DNA of 39,408 nt, from NCBI GenBank assembly GCA_025363455.1, contig JANYDW010000004.1:1-39408 (forward strand), read 5' to 3'. Origin of the DNA: Oleiharenicola sp. Its GTDB lineage: Bacteria; Verrucomicrobiota; Verrucomicrobiia; Opitutales; Opitutaceae. The notes beneath the pieces were generated by a model, which was given only the letters and a program-made list of their open reading frames with translations, was not told the DNA's origin and did not search any database. Shown piece by piece: positions 31,094 to 38,344 of the stretch (position 1 is the first letter of the stretch; every line of letters starts with the position of its first letter). The position numbers and the translations under genes were made by a program.

Positions 31094-32506
31094 ATGGCCT
31101 CAAGCATCTGGACCCTGAAGAAGAACTCGGGCAGCTATTCCGCGCTGTCCGCGCTCGGCATCGTCGGGGCCAAGGTCACCAAGGCCTCCCTCGACATGGG
31201 GTCGCTCACCTTTGTCGTCCCGGTGGCCGATATCGCCGCCACTGCGCCCTACGCCTACGGCGATACCCTCATCCTCAAGCGCAACACGGTGATCTGGTTC
31301 GTCGGCCGCGTGCGCGTGGTCGCCGCCAGTTTCAGCGCCGGCCAAGCCGCGTGGTCGGTCGCTTGTTATGACGCCTGGTGGGAGATGGAGCGCACGGTCT
31401 ACCGCCAACCCATCACCGTCTCCAAGGATGATTTCTCCGGCCTGCTCGGCTACATGACTTCTCGTGTTACCCTCAACAGAGATGCCTGGGGCGTGGGGAT
31501 CACACAGGATGGCCAGTTCGCCAATGCGCTCACCTACGGAGCGGCGGAGAATCCCAGTATCATTTCGCTGACAGCTGCGCCCACGCTTCCTACCTGGCCC
31601 GTGGAGGAGACCCGCGAGATCACCGTGGCTGAGGCCATGCGCCGGGCAGCCGGCCTGGCCGCGAGTGTATTCGGCTTTTTCGATTACTCTTCGGGCTCGG
31701 CCGGGCTCACTCTGGCGGCCCGCGCCAGCCTCGGCCTCGTCACGCTGGATCTGGCTTCAGCCAATCTCATCACCGAGGTCGCTGGCCTCCACCGCCGAGA
31801 CGATATCGTGCCGCCGGGAGTGATTTTTGACTTCTTCACCACGGTCACCGATAGCACTGGCAAGCAGCTCACCAAGATCACGCGCCAGACCGGCGGCTCC
31901 CCTGGTGGCGCCGGCACGATCTCTGCCTCCTTCAACCTCGGTCCATGCGATGCGATTCCCACGGGCGCGGCATCGGCCTATTATTCCGCGCTCAGTACCG
32001 CTCAATGGGAGGGCACGCTCACCCTCATGGAGCAGGATTGTTCCGGCTCGGTCGCTCCCGGCAACCGCCTCCGTCTCAGCAATGGGCAGACTGCCTGGGC
32101 CACGATGGATGCCGTGGTCCAGCGCACCACCGAGGACCTCGATCACGGCATCACCAGCATTGAGGTCGGTCCCTCCGCGGTCCTCGGCATGGACGACTTC
32201 ATCGGCCAGCTGACCCGCCTCCGCAATCGGCCCGCACCGACGACATTCTGCGATGTTCAGCACAACGGCACGGCGGGTGTCACTTCAGGCGTCGACGACA
32301 ACGGCAGTGCCACGACCACGGTGCCCTCGGGTTCCGGCCAGGGCGTCAGCGGCCCGGTCACCAGCACCAAGCCCGGCGTGGGCAGCCCCGCGGGCAATTC
32401 CAACGCAGGCAACGCCCTGCCCACAACGTTCCCGACCGTTGACATCTCGGTATGTATTGATGGTTCTGCCGCGACGATTCGCGCCGTTGGAGTGCGGCTC
32501 GGTTAA
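31094..32506 (+). CDS. Baseplate hub-like tail protein
   Basis: The product is 470 aa with GGAGG just upstream of the ATG. The first half has successive beta strands (KASLDMGSLTFVVPVADI, DTLILKRNTVIWFVGRVRVV) like the hub domains of distal tail or gp27-type baseplate proteins. The C-terminal 80 residues are a Gly/Ser/Thr-rich linker with a short final strand. Its place directly after the tape measure supports a hub or distal tail role. No peptidoglycan hydrolase motif was seen. Confidence 0.6.
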   Translation: MASSIWTLKKNSGSYSALSALGIVGAKVTKASLDMGSLTFVVPVADIAATAPYAYGDTLILKRNTVIWFVGRVRVVAASFSAGQAAWSVACYDAWWEMERTVYRQPITVSKDDFSGLLGYMTSRVTLNRDAWGVGITQDGQFANALTYGAAENPSIISLTAAPTLPTWPVEETREITVAEAMRRAAGLAASVFGFFDYSSGSAGLTLAARASLGLVTLDLASANLITEVAGLHRRDDIVPPGVIFDFFTTVTDSTGKQLTKITRQTGGSPGGAGTISASFNLGPCDAIPTGAASAYYSALSTAQWEGTLTLMEQDCSGSVAPGNRLRLSNGQTAWATMDAVVQRTTEDLDHGITSIEVGPSAVLGMDDFIGQLTRLRNRPAPTTFCDVQHNGTAGVTSGVDDNGSATTTVPSGSGQGVSGPVTSTKPGVGSPAGNSNAGNALPTTFPTVDISVCIDGSAATIRAVGVRLG

Positions 32507-32518
32507 GCCCGCCAGGCC

Positions 32519-33388
32519 ATGCCATCACGGCCACTCTACATCGCCAAGCCCTGCTCGTCAGGCTGCTCGGGCCTCACGAGTCCCTGCGCGCCGGCCACGG
32601 ATTGCGTGACCGATATTGTATGTCGCGAAAAGACCGGCTCAAGCACGCTGGGTCCGCCGAATGGCGATGGCAATTATCACAACAACCTTGCCTGCGCTGG
32701 CGCCCAAGGAATGTCGTGTCATTTCACCGGCACGACGCATCCTTTCTTCTCGGATTGGAACCTCGATTACGACTTCACTTGGTCACTTGCGGGAGACCAC
32801 TGGGAATGGAGCGGCAGTTACTCAAATTACACCGGTGCTTACACCGACCCCGGTCAGAATCTGCGCGGAACGGTCGATGGGAGCAATGTCCAGCCGTTCA
32901 GTGGAAGTTGCGTACAGGTCCCCAACGGCGCCGTCTTTTGGGTTAATAGTGCGCCGCTTTACCATCCCTTCGGCGGCACGCCGTGCGGTCGCTATACTCC
33001 GGGGCCGCTCGTGTCGCTCGACACCGCGATGGCCGCAGCACTAGCCGCTGCCGCTGCCGCTGGCGATTGGGCGGACTCTGCCGATTGCAACATGGAGGTG
33101 ACGACACCCAACAGCGAAACAGGCAACTTCACCTATGCGTTGAAACAGCCAAAGGCGCACATGACGGGCCTGACGATCGGGCAATTCTATCAGCTGAAGT
33201 TTAACTACCAAAAATACATTTCGGGAGTTTGGACCGATGCCTACACTTTGATCGTAGGGTTCACCGCCACGGCGACCGAAGAATATACTGCTTGGATCGA
33301 TACGAGTGAGATGTTCAGTCTTTTCCCCGGCCAGGTGCGGCTAGATCCTGCATGCCCGGCACGTCTGGTGCCGATCACTGGAGACTAA
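32519..33388 (+). CDS. Cysteine-rich tail-associated hypothetical protein
   Basis: The product is 289 aa. The first 70 residues hold eight cysteines (KPCSSGCSGLTSPCAPATDC, VCREK, ACAGAQGMSCHF), and others follow near residues 130-155, 195 and 279. The rest is rich in aromatic and beta-forming residues (WNLDYDFTWSLAGDHWEWSG). This could be a disulphide-bonded surface protein or a metal-binding receptor binder. No signal peptide is evident. The stop overlaps the next start as TAATG. Confidence 0.55.
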   Translation: MPSRPLYIAKPCSSGCSGLTSPCAPATDCVTDIVCREKTGSSTLGPPNGDGNYHNNLACAGAQGMSCHFTGTTHPFFSDWNLDYDFTWSLAGDHWEWSGSYSNYTGAYTDPGQNLRGTVDGSNVQPFSGSCVQVPNGAVFWVNSAPLYHPFGGTPCGRYTPGPLVSLDTAMAAALAAAAAAGDWADSADCNMEVTTPNSETGNFTYALKQPKAHMTGLTIGQFYQLKFNYQKYISGVWTDAYTLIVGFTATATEEYTAWIDTSEMFSLFPGQVRLDPACPARLVPITGD

Positions 33389-33744
33389 TGAAGGACGTAA
33401 AACAATTTGGCATCAACCTGCTGAATCCGGATGGACCCAACATCACGATCCGCATGCCCCCGCGCCCTGTCGAACCGACGCTGGTCGAACTGGCCACCAA
33501 CTTCACCGGGGCAATGGCTGGCTGGGCCAAGGCCGGCTTCAAGACCGTCAGCCGGGCAGATTATGATGCCAGGTCGGCCGCCTGTGAGCCGTGCGAATAC
33601 TGGGATGGCCAGGCCCGCCTCGGCCTCGGCAAGTGCAAGGCCCCCGGCTGCGGCTGCACGGCGTTTAAGCGCTGGCTGGCCACCGAGGTCTGCAAGCACC
33701 CCCAGGGCTCCCGCTGGCCGGCCCAGCAGGCCAGTGCCCGTTGA
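33388..33744 (+). CDS. Zinc-ribbon-like phage tail-associated protein
   Basis: The product is 118 aa, starting MKDVKQFGINLLNPDGPNIT. The C-terminal part has CEPCEYWDG, GKCKAPGCGC, FKRWLATEVCKH and QGSRWP. I recognise this CxxC...C...CxC...K...A...C...W order from small proteins at the tail end of many phages, probably a zinc ribbon. The function is unknown. Confidence 0.65.
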   Translation: MKDVKQFGINLLNPDGPNITIRMPPRPVEPTLVELATNFTGAMAGWAKAGFKTVSRADYDARSAACEPCEYWDGQARLGLGKCKAPGCGCTAFKRWLATEVCKHPQGSRWPAQQASAR

Positions 33745-33830
33745 TCTACGTCAAGACGGTCAAACACCCCGAATCGGAGCGCCTGCAGGCCTACTTCCCG
33801 GCCCTTGCAAGACCCCAGAAACGGCCATAA
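33741..33830 (+). CDS. Possible 29-aa terminal peptide
   Basis: A TTG start overlaps the previous stop as TTGA. The frame reads MIYVKTVKHPESERLQAYFP and ends RPQKRP. It is the last frame before the right end of the phage. Coupling is its only support. Confidence 0.3.
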   Translation: MIYVKTVKHPESERLQAYFPALARPQKRP

Positions 33831-33863
33831 TTCACCCCATCGCGCGCCTTGCCAAAGGGCTCC

Positions 33864-33911
33864 GATTATCAAACCTTCTGGAATTGTTATCAAACCCCGC
33901 CGGGGCTTACA
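33864..33911. repeat. Right transposon end with two adjacent transposase sites (R2, R1)
   Basis: R2 (33864-33885, GATTATCAAACC...) is a perfect 22-bp inverse of 275-296. R1 (33887-33911) ends in the CA tip and mirrors 142-166. The TTATCAA cores are 20 bp apart, like the close R1-R2 pair of Mu. The GC hairpin CCCCGCCGGGG overlaps R1 at 33894-33904. Confidence 0.8.
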
Positions 33912-33915
33912 CTAG
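33912..33915. repeat. Putative target-site duplication, right copy (CTAG)
   Basis: CTAG follows the CA tip directly and matches 138-141. The fifth base differs from the left flank. See the left copy. Confidence 0.55.
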
Positions 33916-33946
33916 CTTCGGGTTTCTCCTCCTCAGAGGGGGAAAA

Positions 33947-34034
33947 TGGCGGAGAGGGAGGGATTCGAACCCCCGGGACCTTGCGGCCCACCTGATTTCG
34001 AGTCAGGCGCGATCGACCACTCTGCCACCTCTCC
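33947..34034 (-). tRNA. tRNA-Ser (anticodon CGA)
   Basis: The 88-nt gene starts GGAGAGGTGGCAGAGTGG and ends CCTCTCCGCCA, with the CCA encoded. The acceptor stem GGAGAGG/CCTCTCC is perfect. The anticodon loop CTCGAAA gives CGA (33998-34000 on the plus strand as tcg). A long variable arm (GTGGGCCGCAAGGTCCC) is typical for serine tRNAs, and GGTTCGAATCC is the T arm. The prophage tip lies 35 bp beyond its 3' end. Confidence 0.95.
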
Positions 34035-34445
34035 GAGACGAGCCCTCCTTCGCCGAGGCGACGGGGGCATGGGAGGCGAAACGTAGGTCACCGCCCCGAA
34101 AACGGAAGCCGAAACTTGCGCCCTTCCGGCGCGTTTTCGGGAGTTTTCGTCCTCACCCTACGCCCGCCTCCCGCCGGCTGGGGGTCGAGTGCCGCGGTTC
34201 TCACCCAAGTGTCGCCAAGATAGCATCTCCCCCATTCGTCCGCTGGCAAATATGGCCGAAAGCGGGGTGTTCTTTTCCGCGGTTGGCCCGGTCCCAACGC
34301 AGTTTCCTAGCAGAATCTCGCCTGCAAATGGGCTGAACACCCAGCGTATTTATTCGGTCTTCCGGGGTCTACCTAATGCGACCAAGTGCCATCGATATGT
34401 CCACCGTTTCCAGGTCCGCCTTCCCCATCGACTCCGTTTCATCCC
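34035..34445. other. Non-coding stretch upstream of tRNA-Ser
   Basis: No frame here looks like a gene. It holds an inverted repeat CCGAAAACG (34096-34104) with CGTTTTCGG (34132-34140), extended inward by GGAAG (34104-34108)/CTTCC (34123-34127), which forms a long stem. The tRNA promoter should lie near 34040-34090 on the minus strand, but I could not define its elements. Confidence 0.5.
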
Positions 34446-34676
34446 ATGCGCCTTTCCGCTCCAGTTTCCAAAACCGCCGGCCGCCTCATGCTGCCGCTTG
34501 CCTTTATTCTTCTCGCCGGTTGCCAGACACCCCGGGCCACCGTCGCCATCACCTCGCCCCTGCCGCCGCTTGTTGGCTCGGCCCCTATCGCGGCCTACGA
34601 CGCCTATGCATTGGCCATTAAACCACAGGTGGGGACTCCTCGGTCCGAACATTTCGTCCTGATATCTGCCCGCTGA
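34446..34676 (+). CDS. Small putative lipoprotein
   Basis: The product is 76 aa. MRLSAPVSKTAGRLMLPLAF is followed by ILLAGCQTP, a lipobox with Cys about 26. The short mature part (TVAITSPLPPLVGSAPIAAY, then a Ser/Arg-rich end) has no recognised domain. It stands alone between the tRNA and a convergent DUF983 gene. The leader GTTTCATCCCATG has no Shine-Dalgarno site. The signal features support it, while its small size keeps doubt. Confidence 0.5.
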   Translation: MRLSAPVSKTAGRLMLPLAFILLAGCQTPRATVAITSPLPPLVGSAPIAAYDAYALAIKPQVGTPRSEHFVLISAR

Positions 34677-34706
34677 GGTGCGGTCGGGACGTACCACCCG
34701 CGGATT

Positions 34707-35114
34707 TCAAACGTTCTCGTCCTCGCCGGCCGCCAACTCTCGCCGGTTGGCAGGCAGGTGGTGGGGAAAGAAGCTGTAATAAAGCATCAACTGCCAGCTG
34801 CGGGACGACCGGTAGAGCAGCATGGGCACCACCAACGATCCGCCGATGGCCAGGCCGACTGCCACCCGGCCGCCCAGCACGCCGCCATACCAAAGCAGCA
34901 GCACGGGCACGAGATAGGCCACGAGCGTGACCCCGTAGTTCAGCGACATGGCCCCGAGGAAAAACCCCTCGTCCTTCTCAAACTTCAGGCCGCAATCCGG
35001 ACAACCGTCGTTTAGCTCGAAAAGCTTGCCGGCCTTGAACAACCGGTTCCCGCCGCAGTTTGGGCAGCGGTTGGCGACGCCCCGGGCGAGGATCTGGCCG
35101 TGGGTGACTTTCAT
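34707..35114 (-). CDS. DUF983 family membrane protein
   Basis: The product is 135 aa. Near the N-terminus are CPNCGGNRLF (about 17-26) and DGCPDCGLKFEKDEGFFLG, two CxxC pairs of the DUF983 zinc-ribbon-like start. Two membrane helices follow (VTLVAYLVPVLLLWYGGVLG and VAVGLAIGGSLVVPMLLY). The family is widespread in Bacteroidota, Verrucomicrobiota and Alphaproteobacteria and its function is not well known. It is transcribed toward the small lipoprotein gene. Confidence 0.85.
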   Translation of the reverse strand: MKVTHGQILARGVANRCPNCGGNRLFKAGKLFELNDGCPDCGLKFEKDEGFFLGAMSLNYGVTLVAYLVPVLLLWYGGVLGGRVAVGLAIGGSLVVPMLLYRSSRSWQLMLYYSFFPHHLPANRRELAAGEDENV

Positions 35115-35180
35115 GGGGGTAGGCTAGCCAGCCTGGCAACCAATGCGCTCCTTAAAAAGCCGCGGCCGCATGATTCCAAT

Positions 35181-35214
35181 GTGACCTATAGAGCCGATAA
35201 GACCTATAGGTCAC
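35181..35214. repeat. Perfect 11-bp inverted repeat with CTATAG core
   Basis: GTGACCTATAG (35181-35191) and CTATAGGTCAC (35204-35214) are exact inverses. GACCTATAG also occurs as a direct repeat with an 18-bp period (35183 and 35201). It lies 67 bp upstream of the DUF983 gene and may be an operator or a dispersed genome repeat. Confidence 0.55.
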
Positions 35215-35295
35215 ATGCCTCCGATCATAAAGACCCGCGAGGCAAGCCCCGGGGCATTGATCAGACCCGCCAGGCCGCTGGTTCTGGCCGTTTTT

Positions 35296-35374
35296 TGCAG
35301 GAGCCTGCTTGCAGGCGATGCGGAACGCCCGCCACCGGACCGACCGCAGAATCGCCTGCTAGCAGGCTCCTACA
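35296..35374. repeat. REPIN-like inverted REP pair (GCCTGC family)
   Basis: Arms at 35300-35319 (GGAGCCTGCTTGCAGGCGAT) and 35351-35370 are inverse copies with one mismatch. Each arm contains its own palindrome GCCTGC-GCAGGC, and TGCAGGAG/CTCCTACA flanks them. This is the layout of two REP sequences in inverted orientation (REPIN), moved in other bacteria by RAYT transposases. Confidence 0.7.
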
Positions 35375-35452
35375 TCCCGACCAAGCCGAAGCACCTGTCG
35401 GCCATACGCCTGGCGACGGCCGAAGCTTCGGGCTACTGGACCTACAGCGAAT

Positions 35453-35482
35453 AAAAAAGGCGCTCCCTCGCGGAAGCGCCTT
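35453..35482 (-). terminator. Intrinsic terminator of the rpsB-tsf operon
   Basis: On the minus strand AAGGCGCT (35475-35482) pairs with AGCGCCTT (35457-35464) and is followed by TTTTTTAT. It lies 25 bp after the tsf stop codon, the expected place for the operon end. Confidence 0.85.
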
Positions 35483-35507
35483 GAAAGCATTTGGCGGGAT
35501 GGGCGCC

Positions 35508-36098
35508 TTACGCACCGAGCTGATAGCGGACGAAGCGGCGGACCTGCATGTTCTCGCCGAGCTTCGCGATCTTCTCGACGAGGAGGTCCTTGATCATCTT
35601 CTCCGGTTCCTTCACGAACGGCTGGTCCAGCAGGCAGACCTGCGAGTAGTATTTCTCGAGCTTGCCCTCGACGATCTTCTGCACCGCCGCGGCGGGCTTG
35701 CCCACGAGCGAGGCGGAAGCGATGTCGCGCTCCTTGGCCAGGTCGGCCTCGGGCACTTCCTCGCGCCGCACATACGTCGGGTTGGCCGCGGCGATCTGCA
35801 GGCAGAGGTCACGGCAGAAGGCCTTGAAGTCGTCGGTCTTGGCGACGAAATCGGTCTCGCAATTGATTTCGATCAGGACGCCGACCTTGCCGCCCACGTG
35901 GATGTAGGACTCGACAAGGCCTTCCTTGGTGGCGCGGCTCGACAGCTTGTCGATCTTGCCACCCAGCTTCTTGCGCAGGATCGTCTGGGCCTCCTCCATG
36001 CTGCCCTTGGCTTCATCGAGGGCCTTCTTGCATTCTAGCATTCCGGCGCCGGTTTTCGCGCGGAGGTCCGCGACCATGCTGGCTGTGACAACTGACAT
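35508..36098 (-). CDS. tsf: Translation elongation factor Ts
   Basis: The product is 196 aa, the short form of EF-Ts as in many bacteria outside the Proteobacteria. The N-terminal domain has LRAKTGAGMLECKKALDEAK, with the TGAGM.(D/E)CKKAL signature contacting EF-Tu. The core includes VLIEINCETDFVAK, also typical. The end EPEKMIKDLLVEKIAKLGEN is followed by RRFVRYQLGA. It exchanges GDP for GTP on EF-Tu. It lies 19 bp after rpsB, the usual operon partner, and a strong terminator follows. Confidence 0.97.
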   Translation of the reverse strand: MSVVTASMVADLRAKTGAGMLECKKALDEAKGSMEEAQTILRKKLGGKIDKLSSRATKEGLVESYIHVGGKVGVLIEINCETDFVAKTDDFKAFCRDLCLQIAAANPTYVRREEVPEADLAKERDIASASLVGKPAAAVQKIVEGKLEKYYSQVCLLDQPFVKEPEKMIKDLLVEKIAKLGENMQVRRFVRYQLGA

Positions 36099-36117
36099 AG
36101 TATGGGTTGTTGGGTGA

Positions 36118-36978
36118 TTAAACTTCGTCGGTGGTGACGGCGGCCTTGTTGGCGCCGGCGCGGCTGGCGCGCTTCTTGACGACGGGCTTGTCCTCGATGA
36201 CGTCCTTGAGATTCGGCGGGATGATCACCTTGTCGAGGTCGACCTCGCCGGTCGTGGCGGCGGCAGCGGTCTCAGCCGGTGTGGCGCGGCGGGCCTCGCG
36301 GTGGGCCAGACCGGCCTGGATGGCGGCGACGACGGTCTCGATGATGATGCGCACCGACTTGGCTGCATCGTCATTGCCGGGGATCGGGTGCGTGAGCTGG
36401 GTCGGGTCGGAGTTGGTGTCGACGAGGCCGATCGAGGGAATTTTCATGCGCTTGGCCTCGGCCACCGCGATCTCCTCGTAGCTGGTGTCGATCACGAACA
36501 TGGCGCGGGGCAGCGCGGTCAGGGTGATGATGCCGTCGAAGTTGCGGGACATGCGAGCCATCTCGCGGCGGATGGCGGACTCCTCCTTGGAGGAGAACTT
36601 GCCCAGCTCGCCGCTGGCGTCCATCGCCTGGTATTTTTTGAACTTCGCGAGGGACTTCTTGATCGTCTCGAAATTGGTAAGCGTGCCACCCATCCAGCGG
36701 TTGGTCACGTAGGGCATGCCGGTCGTGGCTGCGGCCTCCTTGATCAGCTCCTGCGCCTGGCGCTTGGTGCCGACGAGCAGGATGTCGTCGCCGTGGGCGA
36801 CGAGGTTCTCGATGAAGGTGCAGGCTTTTTCCAGCGCTGCGTGAGTCTTCTCGAGGTCGATGATGGAAATGCCCTGACGATGGTCAAAAATGTAGGGCTT
36901 GGAGCGCGGATTCCAACGTTTGGTCTGGTGACCGAGGTGGACGCCGGCATCGAGGAGGTCTTTGGGAGTTACGTTCAT
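36118..36978 (-). CDS. rpsB: 30S ribosomal protein S2
   Basis: The product is 286 aa. The start [20 protein letters not shown] and [20 protein letters not shown] are typical. [14 protein letters not shown] and [20 protein letters not shown] then [11 protein letters not shown] match the S2 family signatures. The C-terminal 50 residues are an Ala/Thr/Lys-rich extension ([18 protein letters not shown]), longer than in E. coli. The protein sits on the small subunit near the mRNA exit and helps bind S1. It is first in the operon with tsf. Confidence 0.97.
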   Translation of the reverse strand: MNVTPKDLLDAGVHLGHQTKRWNPRSKPYIFDHRQGISIIDLEKTHAALEKACTFIENLVAHGDDILLVGTKRQAQELIKEAAATTGMPYVTNRWMGGTLTNFETIKKSLAKFKKYQAMDASGELGKFSSKEESAIRREMARMSRNFDGIITLTALPRAMFVIDTSYEEIAVAEAKRMKIPSIGLVDTNSDPTQLTHPIPGNDDAAKSVRIIIETVVAAIQAGLAHREARRATPAETAAAATTGEVDLDKVIIPPNLKDVIEDKPVVKKRASRAGANKAAVTTDEV

Positions 36979-37163
36979 GGATCTATGTCGTGACGAGACA
37001 CAGGTCGGCCAAACCGGGCCGCCTTGCGATCGTTACTGCAGTTGAGGTTGATGGATTAAGGAACAGGAAGGGCTGAAAACAGACACCGCCCCGACCCTTG
37101 GCAAGTCCGATTCCGAAGTTTTTGCGGACCGGGTGGCCGGCCGTTCAGCGAGCAGCCTTCGTC
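36979..37163. promoter_or_regulatory. Leader and promoter region of rpsB
   Basis: This 185-bp gap separates the yjfF stop from the rpsB start on the same strand and should hold the rpsB promoter and leader. A short hairpin CGGCC/GGCCG is seen at about 37008-37023. No clear -35/-10 pair could be fixed. The region holds no gene that I can support. Confidence 0.4.
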
Positions 37164-38132
37164 TCAACCCTGCTTTCTACGCAAGAAGAAGCGTTGCAAC
37201 AGGATAAACACAAGCAACAGGGCCCCCACCACGATGCGCATCCACCACGAACTCAGGCGGCCATCGAACAGGATCGCGGCTTGGATGGTCCCAAAAATCA
37301 GTACTCCCAGCAGAGTTCCGAGCATATGTCCGCGCCCGCCGGTCAACAGCGTTCCACCCATGACAACGATCGCGATGGCGTCCAGTTCGAGCCCGATGCC
37401 CATGCTGGGATTGCCCGAACCGGTATAAAAAGTGGCCACGATCCCGGCCAAGGCCGCACACAAGCCGTTCAGGGTGTAAACTCCGATCTTGGCCGGACCG
37501 ATGGGCAGGCCCATGAGCAGGGCCGACTGCTCGTTGCTGCCCATGGCCAACAAGGTCCGCCCGAAACGCGTGTGGTGCGCCACCACCCAGCCCGTCGCCA
37601 TTACGCCGAACAGGAACAGTGCACTCGACGGCACCGCCACGCTGCCGAACGCCCATTCGTAGCCCGAAATCCGGCCATACAGCTCGTGCCCGATGCCGAT
37701 CGAGTCCGTGCTGATCCAGAAACCCGTACCGCGTGCCAGGAACATCCCGGCCAGCGTGATCAGGAACGGCGGCAACCGGAAAAAGTGAATCAGCGCGCCC
37801 ATCCCCGCCCCCAACCCGGCCCCAGCCGCGAGCCCCAGCGCCCACGCCAGCTGTGGCGCCAGGTGGTGCCGCTCGATTAGCGTCGCGGTGAAAATGGAGG
37901 TGAACCCGATGACCGCACCGACCGACAGGTCGATGCCGCCAGAGAAGATCACCAACGTCATGCCGACGGCCGCGATGCCGAGAAAGCCGTTCTCCGACAG
38001 CAGGCTGATAAACACCCGCGCTGAAAAGAAACCCTCATAGAAATGCGCCGCCGTCGCAAACAACGCGGCAAAGATCGCCGCCGTAACGAGCAGGGGCAAT
38101 TGGCGCGAGAAGATCGAGGATGCCTTGGTCAT
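37164..38132 (-). CDS. yjfF: Sugar ABC transporter permease, YjfF type
   Basis: The product is 322 aa with about eight to ten membrane helices. It follows E. coli YjfF closely in motif order: GFLGIAAVGMTLVIFSGGID, LSVGAVIGFTSIF, FLITLAGMFLARG, ELDAIAIVVMGGTLLTGG and DGRLSSWWMRIVVGALLLVF. YjfF forms the membrane channel with YtfT in the YtfQRT-YjfF importer of galactofuranose. The substrate here may differ. The ytfT-like gene lies upstream on the same strand. Between them are 212 bp of inverted repeats. No Shine-Dalgarno site precedes the ATG. Confidence 0.85.
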   Translation of the reverse strand: MTKASSIFSRQLPLLVTAAIFAALFATAAHFYEGFFSARVFISLLSENGFLGIAAVGMTLVIFSGGIDLSVGAVIGFTSIFTATLIERHHLAPQLAWALGLAAGAGLGAGMGALIHFFRLPPFLITLAGMFLARGTGFWISTDSIGIGHELYGRISGYEWAFGSVAVPSSALFLFGVMATGWVVAHHTRFGRTLLAMGSNEQSALLMGLPIGPAKIGVYTLNGLCAALAGIVATFYTGSGNPSMGIGLELDAIAIVVMGGTLLTGGRGHMLGTLLGVLIFGTIQAAILFDGRLSSWWMRIVVGALLLVFILLQRFFLRRKQG

Positions 38133-38134
38133 GC

Positions 38135-38192
38135 TGTAGGAGGGGCTTTATGCCCCGATGGCTTTGGGTCGCGGCATAAAGCCGCTTCTACG
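38135..38192. repeat. REPIN-like inverted pair (GGCTTTATGCC family)
   Basis: GGGGC-TTTAT-GCCCC (38142-38156) and GCGGC-ATAAA-GCCGC (38171-38185) are two hairpins with complementary loops. They are flanked by TGTAGGAG and CTTCTACG, so they are inverse copies of one REP unit. The pair begins 2 bp before the yjfF start codon. Confidence 0.65.
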
Positions 38193-38193
38193 C

Positions 38194-38326
38194 TGGAGGG
38201 CCCGCGTCCCTCCGGGCCGAGATTGAACATTGGAGGGTCGGGCTCCCGCCCGACCTAGGCCGTGCGGGAGCCCGGCCCTCCAGCATCTCCTGGTTGAGAC
38301 CCGGCCCGCAGGGACGCGGGCCCTCC
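38194..38326. repeat. Nested inverted repeats (GAGGGCCCGCG and GGAGGGTCGGG families)
   Basis: Outer arms 38196-38218 and 38303-38325 are 23-bp inverses with one mismatch. Inner arms 38231-38248 and 38265-38282 are 18-bp inverses with one mismatch, with CCGACCTAGGC at the centre. The inner unit shares the core GGGCTCCCGCCCGACCTAGG with the palindrome at the right window edge. Confidence 0.7.
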
Positions 38327-38344
38327 CCGATTGAAGCTGGCGGT

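Larger units (their letters stand above)
142..33911. mobile_element. Mu-like transposable siphovirus-type prophage, about 33.8 kb
   Basis: The limits are set by inverted end sequences with TG...CA tips and the flanking CTAG repeats. Contents are MuA-type transposase, MuB-type ATPase, Gam, a GemA-like protein, a divergent repressor/operator region, terminase, a portal fused to a Mu F-like domain, HK97-type protease and capsid, and a tail module with tape measure. Early and lysogeny genes run leftward from about 10.8 kb and late genes run rightward. This differs from Mu itself but recalls Mu-like phages with a reversed early module such as BcepMu. All main genes look intact, so the element may be active. 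No tail sheath was seen and no endolysin recognised. Confidence 0.9.

Noticed and set aside
34158..34340. 60-codon minus-strand frame upstream of tRNA-Ser
   Set aside because: No ribosome binding site, motif or coupling; the composition looks non-coding.
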